DNA of 64,000 nucleotides from contig JAUCBJ010004177.1 of the NCBI GenBank assembly GCA_032718475.1, positions 1-64,000 of the forward strand, read 5' to 3'. Of the stretch, positions 1-12,943 are shown one piece after another. Every line of letters begins with the position of its first letter. Position 1 is the stretch's first letter. The notes under the pieces are model-generated. The model was given only the letters and a program-made list of their open reading frames with translations, was not told where the DNA came from and searched no databases. Made by a program: the position numbers and the translations under genes. This stretch comes from Nemertoderma westbladi (lineage: Eukaryota; Xenacoelomorpha; Nemertodermatida; Nemertodermatidae).

Positions 1-3000
1 ATCTGTTTTAGGGGTCTGTGACTGTGGTAACTTAATACTTGACTAAGGATCTGTTTTAGGGGTCTGTGACTGTGGTAACTTAATACTTGACTAAGGATCT
101 GTTTTAGGGGTCTGTGACTGTGGTAACTTAATACTTGACTAAGGATCTGTTTTAGGGGTCTGTGACTGTGGTAACTTAATACTTGACTAAGGATCTGTTT
201 TAGGGGTCTGTGACTGTGGTAACTTAATACTTGACTAAGGATCTGTTTTAGGGGTCTGTGACTGTGGTAACTTAATACTTGACTAAGGATCTGTTTTAGG
301 GGTCTGTGACTGTGGTAACTTAATACTTGACTAAGGATCTGTTTTAGGGGTCTGTGACTGTGGTAACTTAATACTTGACTAAGGATCTGTTTTAGGGGTC
401 TGTGACTGTGGTAACTTAATACTTGACTAAGGATCTGTTTTAGGGGTCTGTGACTGTGGTAACTTAATACTTGACTAAGGATCTGTTTTAGGGGTCTGTG
501 ACTGTGGTAACTTAATACTTGACTAAGGATCTGTTTTAGGGGTCTGTGACTGTGGTAACTTAATACTTGACTAAGGATCTGTTTTAGGGGTCTGTGACTG
601 TGGTAACTTAATACTTGACTAAGGATCTGTTTTAGGGGTCTGTGACTGTGGTAACTTAATACTTGACTAAGGATCTGTTTTAGGGGTCTGTGACTGTGGT
701 AACTTAATACTTGACTAAGGATCTGTTTTAGGGGTCTGTGACTGTGGTAACTTAATACTTGACTAAGGATCTGTTTTAGGGGTCTGTGACTGTGGTAACT
801 TAATACTTGACTAAGGATCTGTTTTAGTGGTCTGTGACTGTGGTAACTTAATACTTGACTAAGGATCTGTTTTAGGGGTCTGTGACTGTGGTAACTTAAT
901 ACTTGACTAAGGATCTGTTTTAGGGGTCTGTGACTGTGGTAACTTAATACTTGACTAAGGATCTGTTTTAGGGGTCTGTGACTGTGGTAACTTAATACTT
1001 GACTAAGGATCTGTTTTAGGGGTCTGTGACTGTGGTAACTTAATACTTGACTAAGGATCTGTTTTAGGGGTCTGTGACTGTGGTAACTTAATACTTGACT
1101 AAGGATCTGTTTTAGGGGTCTGTGACTGTGGTAACTTAATACTTGACTAAGGATCTGTTTTAGGGGTCTGTGACTGTGGTAACTTAATACTTGACTAAGG
1201 ATCTGTTTTAGGGGTCTGTGACTGTGGTAACTTAATACTTGACTAAGGATCTGTTTTAGGGGTCTGTGACTGTGGTAACTTAATACTTGACTAAGGATCT
1301 GTTTTAGTGGTCTGTGACTGTGGTAACTTAATACTTGACTAAGGATCTGTTTTAGGGGTCTGTGACTGTGGTAACTTAATACTTGACTAAGGATCTGTTT
1401 TAGGGGTCTGTGACTGTGGTAACTTAATACTTGACTAAGGATCTGTTTTAGTGGTCTGTGACTGTGGTAACTTAATACTTGACTAAGGATCTGTTTTAGG
1501 GGTCTGTGACTGTGGTAACTTAATACTTGACTAAGGATCTGTTTTAGGGGTCTGTGACTGTGGTAACTTAATACTTGACTAAGGATCTGTTTTAGGGGTC
1601 TGTGACTGTGGTAACTTAATACTTGACTAAGGATCTGTTTTAGGGGTCTGTGACTGTGGTAACTTAATACTTGACTAAGGATCTGTTTTAGTGGTCTGTG
1701 ACTGTGGTAACTTAATACTTGACTAAGGATCTGTTTTAGGGGTCTGTGACTGTGGTAACTTAATACTTGACTAAGGATCTGTTTTAGGGGTCTGTGACTG
1801 TGGTAACTTAATACTTGACTAAGGATCTGTTTTAGGGGTCTGTGACTGTGGTAACTTAATACTTGACTAAGGATCTGTTTTAGTGGTCTGTGACTGTGGT
1901 AACTTAATACTTGACTAAGGATCTGTTTTAGGGGTCTGTGACTGTGGTAACTTAATACTTGACTAAGGATCTGTTTTAGGGGTCTGTGACTGTGGTAACT
2001 TAATACTTGACTAAGGATCTGTTTTAGGGGTCTGTGACTGTGGTAACTTAATACTTGACTAAGGATCTGTTTTAGTGGTCTGTGACTGTGGTAACTTAAT
2101 ACTTGACTAAGGATCTGTTTTAGGGGTCTGTGACTGTGGTAACTTAATACTTGACTAAGGATCTGTTTTAGGGGTCTGTGACTGTGGTAACTTAATACTT
2201 GACTAAGGATCTGTTTTAGTGGTCTGTGACTGTGGTAACTTAATACTTGACTAAGGATCTGTTTTAGGGGTCTGTGACTGTGGTAACTTAATACTTGACT
2301 AAGGATCTGTTTTAGGGGTCTGTGACTGTGGTAACTTAATACTTGACTAAGGATCTGTTTTAGGGGTCTGTGACTGTGGTAACTTAATACTTGACTAAGG
2401 ATCTGTTTTAGGGGTCTGTGACTGTGGTAACTTAATACTTGACTAAGGATCTGTTTTAGGGGTCTGTGACTGTGGTAACTTAATACTTGACTAAGGATCT
2501 GTTTTAGGGGTCTGTGACTGTGGTAACTTAATACTTGACTAAGGATCTGTTTTAGTGGTCTGTGACTGTGGTAACTTAATACTTGACTAAGGATCTGTTT
2601 TAGGGGTCTGTGACTGTGGTAACTTAATACTTGACTAAGGATCTGTTTTAGGGGTCTGTGACTGTGGTAACTTAATACTTGACTAAGGATCTGTTTTAGT
2701 GGTCTGTGACTGTGGTAACTTAATACTTGACTAAGGATCTGTTTTAGTGGTCTGTGACTGTGGTAACTTAATACTTGACTAAGGATCTGTTTTAGTGGTC
2801 TGTGACTGTGGTAACTTAATACTTGACTAAGGATCTGTTTTAGGGGTCTGTGACTGTGGTAACTTAATACTTCACTAAGGATCTGTTTTAGGGGTCTGTG
2901 ACTGTGGTAACTTAATACTTGACTAAGGATCTGTTTTAGGGGTCTGTGACTGTGGTAACTTAATACTTGACTAAGGATCTGTTTTAGTGGTCTGTGACTG

Positions 3001-5797
3001 TGGTAACTTAATACTTGACTAAGGATCTGTTTTAGTGGTCTGTGACTGTGGTAACTTAATACTTGACTAAGGATCTGTTTTAGTGGTCTGTGACTGTGGT
3101 AACTTAATACTTGACTAAGGATCTGTTTTAGGGGTCTGTGACTGTGGTAACTTAATACTTCACTAAGGATCTGTTTTAGGGGTCTGTGACTGTGGTAACT
3201 TAATACTTGACTAAGGATCTGTTTTAGTGGTCTGTGACTGTGGTAACTTAATACTTGACTAAGGATCTGTTTTAGGGGTCTGTGACTGTGGTAACTTAAT
3301 ACTTGACTAAGGATCTGTTTTAGGGGTCTGTGACTGTGGTAACTTAATACTTGACTAAGGATCTGTTTTAGGGGTCTGTGACTGTGGTAACTTAATACTT
3401 GACTAAGGATCTGTTTTAGTGGTCTGTGACTGTGGTAACTTAATACTTCACTAAGGATCTGTTTTAGTGGTCTGTGACTGTGGTAACTTAATACTTGACT
3501 AAGGATCTGTTTTAGTGGTCTGTGACTGTGGTAACTTAATACTTGACTAAGGATCTGTTTTAGGGGTCTGTGACTGTGGTAACTTAATACTTGACTAAGG
3601 ATCTGTTTTAGGGGTCTGTGACTGTGGTAACTTAATACTTGACTAAGGATCTGTTTTAGTGGTCTGTGACTGTGGTAACTTAATACTTGACTAAGGATCT
3701 GTTTTAGTGGTCTGTGACTGTGGTAACTTAATACTTGACTAAGGATCTGTTTTAGTGGTCTGTGACTGTGGTAACTTAATACTTGACTAAGGATCTGTTT
3801 TAGTGGTCTGTGACTGTGGTAACTTAATACTTGACTAAGGATCTGTTTTAGTGGTCTGTGACTGTGGTAACTTAATACTTGACTAAGGATCTGTTTTAGT
3901 GGTCTGTGACTGTGGTAACTTAATACTTCACTAAGGATCTGTTTTAGTGGTCTGTGACTCTGGTAACTTAATACTTGACTAAGGATCTGTTTTAGTGGTC
4001 TGTGACTCTGGTAACTTAATACTTGACTAAGGATCTGTTTTAGTGGTCTGTGACTGTGGTAACTTAATACTTGACTAAGGATCTGTTTTAGTGGTCTGTG
4101 ACTGTGGTAACTTAATACTTGACTAAGGATCTGTTTTAGTGGTCTGTGACTGTGGTAACTTAATACTTGACTAAGGATCTGTTTTAGTGGTCTGTGACTG
4201 TGGTAACTTAATACTTGACTAAGGATCTGTTTTAGTGGTCTGTGACTGTGGTAACTTAATACTTGACTAAGGATCTGTTTTCGTGGTCTGTGACTGTGGT
4301 AACTTAATACTTGACTAAGGATCTGTTTTAGTGGTCTGTGACTGTGGTAACTTAATACTTGACTAAGGATCTGTTTTAGTGGTCTGTGACTGTGGTAACT
4401 TAATACTTGACTAAGGATCTGTTTTAGTGGTCTGTGACTGTGGTAACTTAATACTTGACTAAGGATCTGTTTTAGGGGTCTGTGACTGTGGTAACTTAAT
4501 ACTTGACTAAGGATCTGTTTTAGTGGTCTGTGACTGTGGTAACTTAATACTTGACTAAGGATCTGTTTTAGTGGTCTGTGACTGTGGTAACTTAATACTT
4601 GACTAAGGATCTGTTTTAGGGGTTTGTGACTGTGGTAAGTTAATACTTGACTAAGGATCTGTTTTAGTGGTCTGTGACTGTGGTAACTTAATACTTGACT
4701 AAGGATCTGTTTTAGTGGTCTGTGACTGTGGTAACTTAATACTTGACTAAGGATCTGTTTTAGTGGTCTGTGACTGTGGTAACTTAATACTTGACTAAGG
4801 ATCTGTTTTAGTGGTCTGTGACTGTGGTAACTTAATACTTGACTAAGGATCTGTTTTAGTGGTCTGTGACTGTGGTAACTTAATACTTGACTAAGGATCT
4901 GTTTTAGGGGTTTGTGACTGTGGTAACTTAATACTTGACTAAGGATCTGTTTTAGTGGTCTGTGACTGTGGTAACTTAATACTTGACTAAGGATCTGTTT
5001 TAGGGGTCTGTGACTGTGGTAACTTAATACTTGACTAAGGATCTGTTTTAGTGGTCTGTGACTGTGGTAACTTAATACTTGACTAAGAATCTGTTTTAGT
5101 GGTCTGTGACTGTGGTAACTTAATACTTGACTAAGGATCTGTTTTAGTGGTCTGTGACTGTGGTAACTTAATACTTGACTAAGAATCTGTTTTAGTGGTC
5201 TGTGACTGTGGTAACTTAATACTTCACTAAGGATCTGTTTTAGTGGTCTGTGACTCTGGTAACTTAATACTTGACTAGGGATCTGTTTTAGTGGTCTGTG
5301 ACTCTGGTAACTTAATACTTGACTAGGGATCTGTTTTAGTGGTCTGTGACTGTATGGTAACTTAATACTTGACTAAGGATCTGTTTTAGTGGTCTGTGAC
5401 TGTGGTAACTTAATACTTGACTAAGGATCTGTTTTAGTGGTCTGTGACTGTGGTAACTTAATACTTGACTAAGGATCTGTTTTCGTGGTCTGTGACTGTG
5501 GTAACTTAATACTTGACTAAGGATCTGTTTTAGTGGTCTGTGACTGTGGTAACTTAATACTTGACTAAGGATCTGTTTTAGTGGTCTGTGACTGTGGTAA
5601 CTTAATACTTGACTAAGGATCTGTTTTAGTGGTCTGTGACTGTGGTAACTTAATACTTGACTAAGGATCTGTTTTAGGGGTCTGTGACTGTGGTAACTTA
5701 ATACTTGACTAAGGATCTGTTTTAGTGGTCTGTGACTGTGGTAACTTAATACTTGACTAAGGATCTGTTTTAGTGGTCTGTGACTGTGGTAACTTAA
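1..5797. repeat. 48-bp satellite array, left part
   Basis: About 120 head-to-tail copies of a 48-bp unit containing GACTGTGGTAACTTAATACT. Units 1 to about 17 are nearly identical. A G-to-T variant in the TTTTAGGGGTC segment first appears near 826 and becomes the majority form after about 3400. Other variants (TTCACT, GACTCTGG, TATGG) also accumulate to the right. Each unit has stop codons in every frame, so it is not coding. Each unit contains one TTAA, the site used by the element that interrupts the array at 5798. Confidence 0.98.
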
Positions 5798-7425
5798 GGG
5801 GGGGGGGGGGGGGGGGGGTACACCCCCCCTCAGGTCAAAATTTTCATTTTTTGTTTTTTTATTTCATCTAGAGTAGAATTTAATGCGGATTTCAAATCTG
5901 GAAACGGCTTAGCGAGATCTCTTTTACTTCTCGAGTAATGGCTGGTTTTCCGTCTGTATGTCTGTCTGTCTGTCCATCGAAATATTAAAAAGGGCATAAA
6001 ATAAGCAATCTGAAATGTTTACTGTTAATATTTTTCTTAATGTCGATGTCTGTTTTAATATTTGGAATTATCTAATCACTATGTCTGTATCTCAGTCTGT
6101 CTCTCAGTTTGTCTGTCTGTCTGTCTGTTTGTATGTCTGTCTGTCTGTCAACATGTCCGTCAAATTTTAATTAATATATATTTAATAGATATTTGTGAGT
6201 TTTGTATTACATATTGAACAGTTGTCCAATGGACTAGTTGTCTACTAGTAATAACAAATGTGAACAATCATATAACAATAGCTAGTAATAATTATTCTGG
6301 GAAACAACCATAAACTTATTTTTTTTAAATTCCGCAGGCTCTGAGAATAATTCACGTGCTGCGCGAAGTCTTCATGTGCAGCATGAACTTTTCATGTGCC
6401 GCGTGAAGGCTTCTCATTCTGATCAAAAAGCTTTCCGAGGTGCTCGATTAATTAACGTGCTTTATGAAGAATTTAAGTGCTACGTGAAACCTTCACCTGC
6501 TGCGCAAATGTCTCACGTGCTGCGCGAAGGTTTCACGTGCTGCGCAAAGCTTAATGTTCTGTGTAAAGGCTTATTATAAAATTATGTGGAAATTTTTATA
6601 TAATTTTGAATGTTTCTTAAGGTTGTCTCATTATTCCATGACTATTTATTACTAAATGACGAAATAGTATGCGATCAAATCAATTCGCCAAAATGAAATT
6701 TGTTCACGTGCTGCGCGAAGTGTTTTTTGGCAAGCACTCTAAAATTATTTTAACAGGTTGTTAAAAGTGGGTAGGGGTTTTTTTGAACCAAATTTCATGA
6801 AATCCATTGAGAAATCACAAAATATGGATAGGGGATAACCAATGGAAAAAGAAAAGGAGATACCAGTACTGAAAATAGCGGGAACATTTGAAATATATTG
6901 TTCTTAAACTTTAAATGCGTTTATCTCGGAATTGTATTTTTCACATTCAAAATACTACTACTCAGCCATTTCTTAACCAATTTTCGAAATTTTTTTTTTG
7001 TTTGATTTCTTTTCGGGTTTTGATCAAAAGTTATCGGTTAGAATTTTGAATTGTGCCATATTAATTTCTTGAAATTAGTTAATATCTATTAAGTAATAAT
7101 TAATATTAGTTAATAATATTTAAAAAATATTTAAGACCTAAATAAAAATTGTAACCGATAAGTTTTGTGGAGCCGAGGATTCTGATTCAGAAAAACCAAG
7201 TTTCGAAAATTTTCGCCCAAAATTGTGAGACTAGTAGTGTTTTTAGTGAAATTAACAATTTCGCTGGTGGCCGCTAGAGGGCGACGCAAATTTGAAAATT
7301 TTTTTTTTGAACCCAATCTTTGGCCATATGTTAATCCCCCGAAAGGTATAAAATATACAAAATTACAAACAAGCAGAAATTATAGCCATTTGCAAAAAAG
7401 GTCCATAGGGGGGTGTACCCCCCCC
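5798..7425. mobile_element. TTAA-flanked non-autonomous DNA transposon (piggyBac- or Kolobok-like)
   Basis: A 1628-bp insertion splits the 48-bp satellite exactly at its TTAA: TTAA stands at 5794-5797 and again at 7426-7429, and the satellite resumes in register. The ends are inverted repeats, a G run then TACACCCCCC: G21 on the left, G8 on the right (read on the minus strand). TTAA duplication is known for piggyBac and Kolobok elements. No transposase is visible; short frames (for example 6376-6579) look accidental. The interior holds CTGT microsatellites near 5955 and 6110 and a cluster of CACGTG-type sub-repeats at 6350-6570. Confidence 0.85.
6350..6725. repeat. Degenerate CACGTGCTGCGCGAAG sub-repeats
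   Basis: About ten imperfect copies of a roughly 20-bp near-palindromic motif (TCACGTGCTGCGCGAAG and relatives) lie between 6350 and 6570, with a further copy near 6703. Four or so keep an intact CACGTG core. They lie inside the TTAA-flanked element. A 67-codon frame over them (6376-6579) is best explained by the repeat itself. Confidence 0.7.
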
Positions 7426-9830
7426 TTAATACTTGACTAAGGATCTGTTTTAGGGGTTTGTGACTGTGGTAACTTAATACTTGACTAAGGATCTGTTTTA
7501 GTGGTCTGTGACTGTGGTAACTTAATACTTGACTAAGGATCTGTTTTAGTGGTCTGTGACTCTGGTAACTTAATACTTGACTAGGGATCTGTTTTAGTGG
7601 TCTGTGACTGTATGGTAACTTAATACTTGACTAAGGATCTGTTTTAGGGGTCTGTGACTGTGGTAACTTAATACTTGACTAAGGATCTGTTTTAGTGGTC
7701 TGTGACTGTGGTAACTTAATACTTGAATAAGGATCTGTTTTAGGGGTCTGTGACTGTGGTAACTTAATACTTGACTAAGGATCTGTTTTAGGGGTCTGTG
7801 ACTGTGGTAACTTAATACTTGACTAAGGATCTGTTTTAGGGGTTTGTGACTGTGGTAACTTAATACTTGACTAAGGATCTGTTTTAGGGGTCTGTGACTC
7901 TGGTAACTTAATACTTCACTAAGGATCTGTTTTAGGGGTCTGTGACTCTGGTAACTTAATACTTCACTAAGGATCTGTTTTAGTGGTCTGTGACTGTGGT
8001 AACTTAATACTTGAATAAGGATCTGTTTTAGGGGTCTGTGACTGTGGTAACTTAATACTTGACTAAGGATCTGTTTTAGGGGTCTGTGACTGTGGTAACT
8101 TAATACTTGACTAAGGATCTGTTTTAGGGGTTTGTGACTGTGGTAACTTAATACTTGACTAAGGATCTGTTTTAGGGGTCTGTGACTCTGGTAACTTAAT
8201 ACTTCACTAAGGATCTGTTTTAGGGGTCTGTGACTCTGGTAACTTAATACTTCACTAAGGATCTGTTTTAGGGGTTTGTGACTGTGGTAACTTAATACTT
8301 GACTAAGGATCTGTTTTAGTGGTCTGTGACTCTGGTAACTTAATACTTGACTAAGGATCTGTTTTAGTGGTCTGTGACTGTGGTAACTTAATACTTCACT
8401 AAGGATCTGTTTTAGGGGTCTGTGACTGTGGTAACTTAATACTTGACTAAGGATCTGTTTTAGGGGTCTGTGACTGTGGTAACTTAATACTTGACTAAGG
8501 ATCTGTTTTAGTGGTCTGTGACTGTGGTAACTTAATACTTGACTAAGGATCTGTTTTAGTGGTCTGTGACTGTGGTAACTTAATACTTGACTAAGGATCT
8601 GTTTTAGTGGTCTGTGACTGTGGTAACTTAATACTTGACTAAGGATCTGTTTTAGGGGTCTGTGACTGTGGTAACTTAATACTTGACTAAGGATCTGTTT
8701 TAGTGGTCTGTGACTGTGGTAACTTAATACTTGACTAAGGATCTGTTTTAGGGGTCTGTGACTGTGGTAACTTAATACTTGACTAAGGATCTGTTTTAGG
8801 GGTCTGTGACTGTGGTAACTTAATACTTGACTAAGGATCTGTTTTAGGGGTTTGTGACTGTGGTAACTTAATACTTGACTAAGGATCTGTTTTAGGGGTC
8901 TGTGACTCTGGTAACTTAATACTTCACTAAGGATCTGTTTTAGGGGTCTGTGACTCTGGTAACTTAATACTTCACTAAGGATCTGTTTTAGGGGTTTGTG
9001 ACTGTGGTAACTTAATACTTGACTAAGGATCTGTTTTAGTGGTCTGTGACTCTGGTAACTTAATACTTGACTAAGGATCTGTTTTAGTGGTCTGTGACTG
9101 TGGTAACTTAATACTTCACTAAGGATCTGTTTTAGGGGTCTGTGACTGTGGTAACTTAATACTTTACTAAGGATCTGTTTTAGGGGTCTGTGACTGTGGT
9201 AACTTAATACTTGACTAAGGATCTGTTTTAGGGGTCTGTGACTGTGGTAACTTAATACTTGACTAAGGATCTGTTTTAGGGGTCTGTGACTGTGGTAACT
9301 TAATACTTGACTAAGGATCTGTTTTAGGGGTCTGTGACTCTGGTAACTTAATACTTCACTAAGGATCTGTTTTAGGGGTCTGTGACTGTGGTAACTTAAT
9401 ACTTGACTAAGGATCTGTTTTAGTGGTCTGTGACTGTGGTAACTTAATACTTGACTAAGGATCTGTTTTAGGGGTCTGTGACTGTGGTAACTTAATACTT
9501 TACTAAGGATCTGTTTTAGGGGTCTGTGACTGTGGTAACTTAATACTTGACTAAGGATCTGTTTTAGGGGTCTGTGACTGTGGTAACTTAATACTTGACT
9601 AAGAATCTGTTTTAGTGGTCTGTGACTCTAGTAACTTAATACTTGACTAAGGATCTGTTTTAGGGGTCTGTGACTGTGGTAACTTAATACTTGACTAAGG
9701 ATCTGTTTTAGTGGTCTGTGACTGTGGTAACTTAATACTTGACTAAGGATCTGTTTTAGTGGTCTGTGACTGTGGTAACTTAATACTTGACTAAGGATCT
9801 GTTTTAGTGGTCTGTGACTGTGGTAACTTA
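7426..9830. repeat. 48-bp satellite array, right part
   Basis: About 50 more copies of the same 48-bp unit. The array is more diverged here and shows higher-order structure: roughly 8041-8440 recurs at 8761-9160, an offset of 720 bp or 15 units, with the same order of variants. The array ends abruptly at about 9830 in single-copy AT-rich DNA. Confidence 0.97.
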
Positions 9831-10635
9831 ACTCTCATGTTCGCTATGGTCTACATAATTTAAAACGTTCTGTTATCCATTTCTTTATAGGGAGGATTTG
9901 TAAGGATTTATAAGAGGTAACTTAGATAGTACGAAAAATTATTACAAAACGGAGCTAATTAATTACAAACAGCGAAATATTATTATGATCCTATTATCAA
10001 TAATAATTATAACTGTCTTATATCTGATTTTGTTATTAACAAATTCCAAATCATGACCTACTATCCATATCCAAATTATGACATGACATACGCGCTAGAT
10101 CTGTTTCAGAGATTCTAACTAAGAGAGATAACTGGCCCATAAATTTAGGAGGTTTTGCCTTTGCAGTGGGCTGTACCTTGCAGTTGGCCGGCGGGTCGTA
10201 TCTAAAGTTGGTCATGTCCAAATAATATATTAATATTTATCGTAGCAACTTTATACTATATAGTTATAGTTATAATTGATAATTCGAAATATATGATATG
10301 AGATTCGTTTTTTAAAACAAATCTATCTTTCAATTTGCACTTCCATAAATCTCATAAACAAACTCAGTATCAAGCCTCGAATTTCTCGATAAAATTAAAA
10401 TAACATACTTGAAAAGAGTTCTATGTTTTCACAAATTAAACCAAACCATAGAATAGGTTGACTGGCACTTTGCAAAGAGCACATCTTGGTTTATGAGTTG
10501 GTCTCAGACCTAAATCTACCTCCTACAGGAGAATATTAAATAATACTGCCCGAATGGACACAAAACGACAGGAGATCCCAACGTCATTCTGGGACTCTAT
10601 TACGTTCACAAACCGAAGACGAACTGGTCTTAATA
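9831..10635. other. AT-rich spacer, no gene seen
   Basis: No reading frame of note, no tandem repeat and no recognisable RNA gene. It separates the 48-bp and 44-bp satellites. Confidence 0.6.
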
Positions 10636-11990
10636 AATCTCAGAGGCATGTGTTACCACGATTCGCTGTACACAGCTTCCAATACAGAGACATGTGGTCA
10701 CGCGATTCGCTGTACACAGCTTCCACTACAGAAGCATGTGGTCTCGCGATTCGCTGTACACAGCTTCCACTAGAGGCATGTGGTCTCGCGATTAGCTGTA
10801 CACAGCTTCAACTACAGAGGCATGTGGTCACGCGATTCGCTGTACACAGCTTCCACTACAGAAGCATGTGGTCTCGCGATTCGCTGTACACAGCTTCCAC
10901 TAGAGGCATGTGGTCTCGCGATTAGCTGTACACAGCTTCAACTACAGAGGCATGTGGTCTCGCGATTCGCTGCACACAGCTTCCACTAGAGAGGCATGTG
11001 GTCTCGCGATTCGCTGTACACAGCTTCCACTAGAGGCATGTGGTCTCGCGATTCGCTGTACACAGCTTCCACTACAGAGGTATGTGGTCACGCGATTCGC
11101 TGTACACAGCTTCCACTACAGAGGTATGTGGTCACGCGATTCGCTGTTCACAGCTTCAACTGCAGAGGCATGTGGTCTCGCGATTCGCTGTACACAGCTT
11201 CCACTACAGAGGCATGTGGTCTTGCGATTCGCTGTACACAGCTTCCACTACAGAGGTATGTGGTCACGCGATTCGCTGTACACAGCTTCCAATACAGAGG
11301 TATGTGGTCACGCGATTCGCTGTTCACAGCTTCAACTGCAGAGGCATGTGGTCTCGCGATTCGCTGTACACAGCTTCCACTACAGAGGCATGTGGTCTCG
11401 CGATTAGCTGTACACAGCTTCCACTACAGAGGTATGTGGTCATGCGATTCGCTGTTCACAGCTTCAACTACAGAGGCATGTGGTCTCGCGATTCGCTGTA
11501 CACAGCTTCCACTACAGAGGCATGTGGTCTCGCGATTAGCTGTACACAGCTTCCACTCCAGAGGTATGTGGTCACGCGATTCGCTGTTCACAGCTTCAAC
11601 TACAGAGGCATGTGGTCTCGCGATTCGCTGTACACAGCTTCAACTACAGAGGCATGTGGTCTCGCGATTCGCAGTACACAGCTTCAACTACAGAGGCATG
11701 TGGTCACGCGATTCACTTTTCACAGCTTCCACTAGAGAGGCATGTGGTCTCGCGATTCGCTGTACACAGCTTCCACTATAGGCTTGTGGTTTCGCGATTC
11801 GCTGTACACAGCTTCAACTACAGAGGCATGTGGTCTCGCGATTCGCTGTACACAGCTTCCACTACAGAAGCATGTGGTCTCGCGATTCGCTGTACACAGC
11901 TTCCACTATAGGCTTGTGGTCTCGCGATTCGCTGTACACAGCTTCAACTACAGAGGCATGTGGTCTCGCGATTCGCTGTACACATCTTCC
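10636..11990. repeat. 44-bp satellite array
   Basis: About 31 copies of a 44-bp unit containing ATGTGGTCTCGCGATTCGCT followed by GTACACAGCTTC. Differences between units are scattered single-base changes and short trims. Because 44 is not a multiple of 3 and the unit has no plus-strand stop, all three plus frames stay open for long stretches and read the same repeating peptide in turn. I treat these overlapping frames as satellite translation, not genes. The last unit degrades near 11985. Confidence 0.97.
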
Positions 11991-12186
11991 ACTATTAAAT
12001 CAGCCGAAATCACTCCTTCCACCGCGAGGAACAACAATGTATCTGTCTGTAGGCTCCGTGGTGGCCCTTACCACTTACTACATTACACATAACATAGCAA
12101 AAAAACCCAAATCTCCGAATCAATGGGCCACTGAAACTGGTTATCTAACAAAAGCTTTTTTTATCATTTTAATATTCCGATTTACA

Positions 12187-12305
12187 CAGAGTGGAAGGGT
12201 TTACTGGTGGAAGATCACCCATGGTGGTGAACAGGCATTCCTTTAGGAAACAGAGTGGAAGGGTTTACTGTGGAAGATCACCCATGGTGGTGAACGGGCA
12301 TTCCT
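12187..12305. repeat. Two tandem copies of a ~60-bp unit
   Basis: A segment reading CAGAGTGGAAGGGTTTACTG and onward through GGCATTCCTT occurs twice in direct succession, the second copy one base shorter in the middle. No function is apparent. Confidence 0.85.
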
Positions 12306-12469
12306 TGGCTTAACGAGCCTAAAAGATTATCCCATTCAATATTCCTTTTTATTTAATTACACAATAATAATTATTACAATAATTATTGTGTATATAATAT
12401 TGTACTGCTATATTTCGTTTTAATTTGCCCTTCTCAGCGAAATAATAACAATCCAGCCACGAGAGAATC

Positions 12470-12564
12470 AACTTTCATCATAGTTAGTAAGTAAATAATG
12501 GATAGCGAGGTAGGCTATATATACATAGCTATCCATTATTTACTTACTAACTACAATGAAAGTT
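12470..12564. repeat. Near-perfect hairpin, 26-bp core stem
   Basis: TAGTTAGTAAGTAAATAATG at 12481-12500 starts a 26-bp arm that pairs without mismatch with 12528-12553 across a 21-nt loop. The stem extends outward by another 9 bp (AACTTTCAT/ATGAAAGTT) after a 2-bp mismatch. It sits just inside the left inverted repeat of the cassette. Confidence 0.9.
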
Positions 12565-12943
12565 TTTTTTTTTTTTTTTTATATATAATATGTATAATAA
12601 TAATATTTGTATATTGAGATTATTAATTTTTTTTTTTTACATAATTATACAAATATTCATTCCTTATTTTTATCCATAAATCAAACAAAAAATAAAATCA
12701 AATATTTATTATGAATATCCAAAGTAAATTTACATAGTAAACTGCACAAGTTGTTTATTAAATTGCCTAAATAATTAATCTATATTATGTTACCTATCTA
12801 AAGTCACAAACGAAGTAAATACGAGATCGGTTAATACCGATCGGGTAACCCCCACCCGTCGCCCCGCAACCCCGCACCGTCCCCAAAGCCCAGTGCCCGC
12901 CATGGGCGCCGCCCACCACGCAGGCAGAGGGAGTTGGAGCGGA

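Noticed and set aside
1-5797. CRISPR array
   Set aside because: Units are contiguous identical repeats with no unique spacers, in a eukaryotic context.
10554-12246. Several overlapping repetitive protein genes
   Set aside because: All are the 44-bp satellite read in different frames; none has independent evidence.
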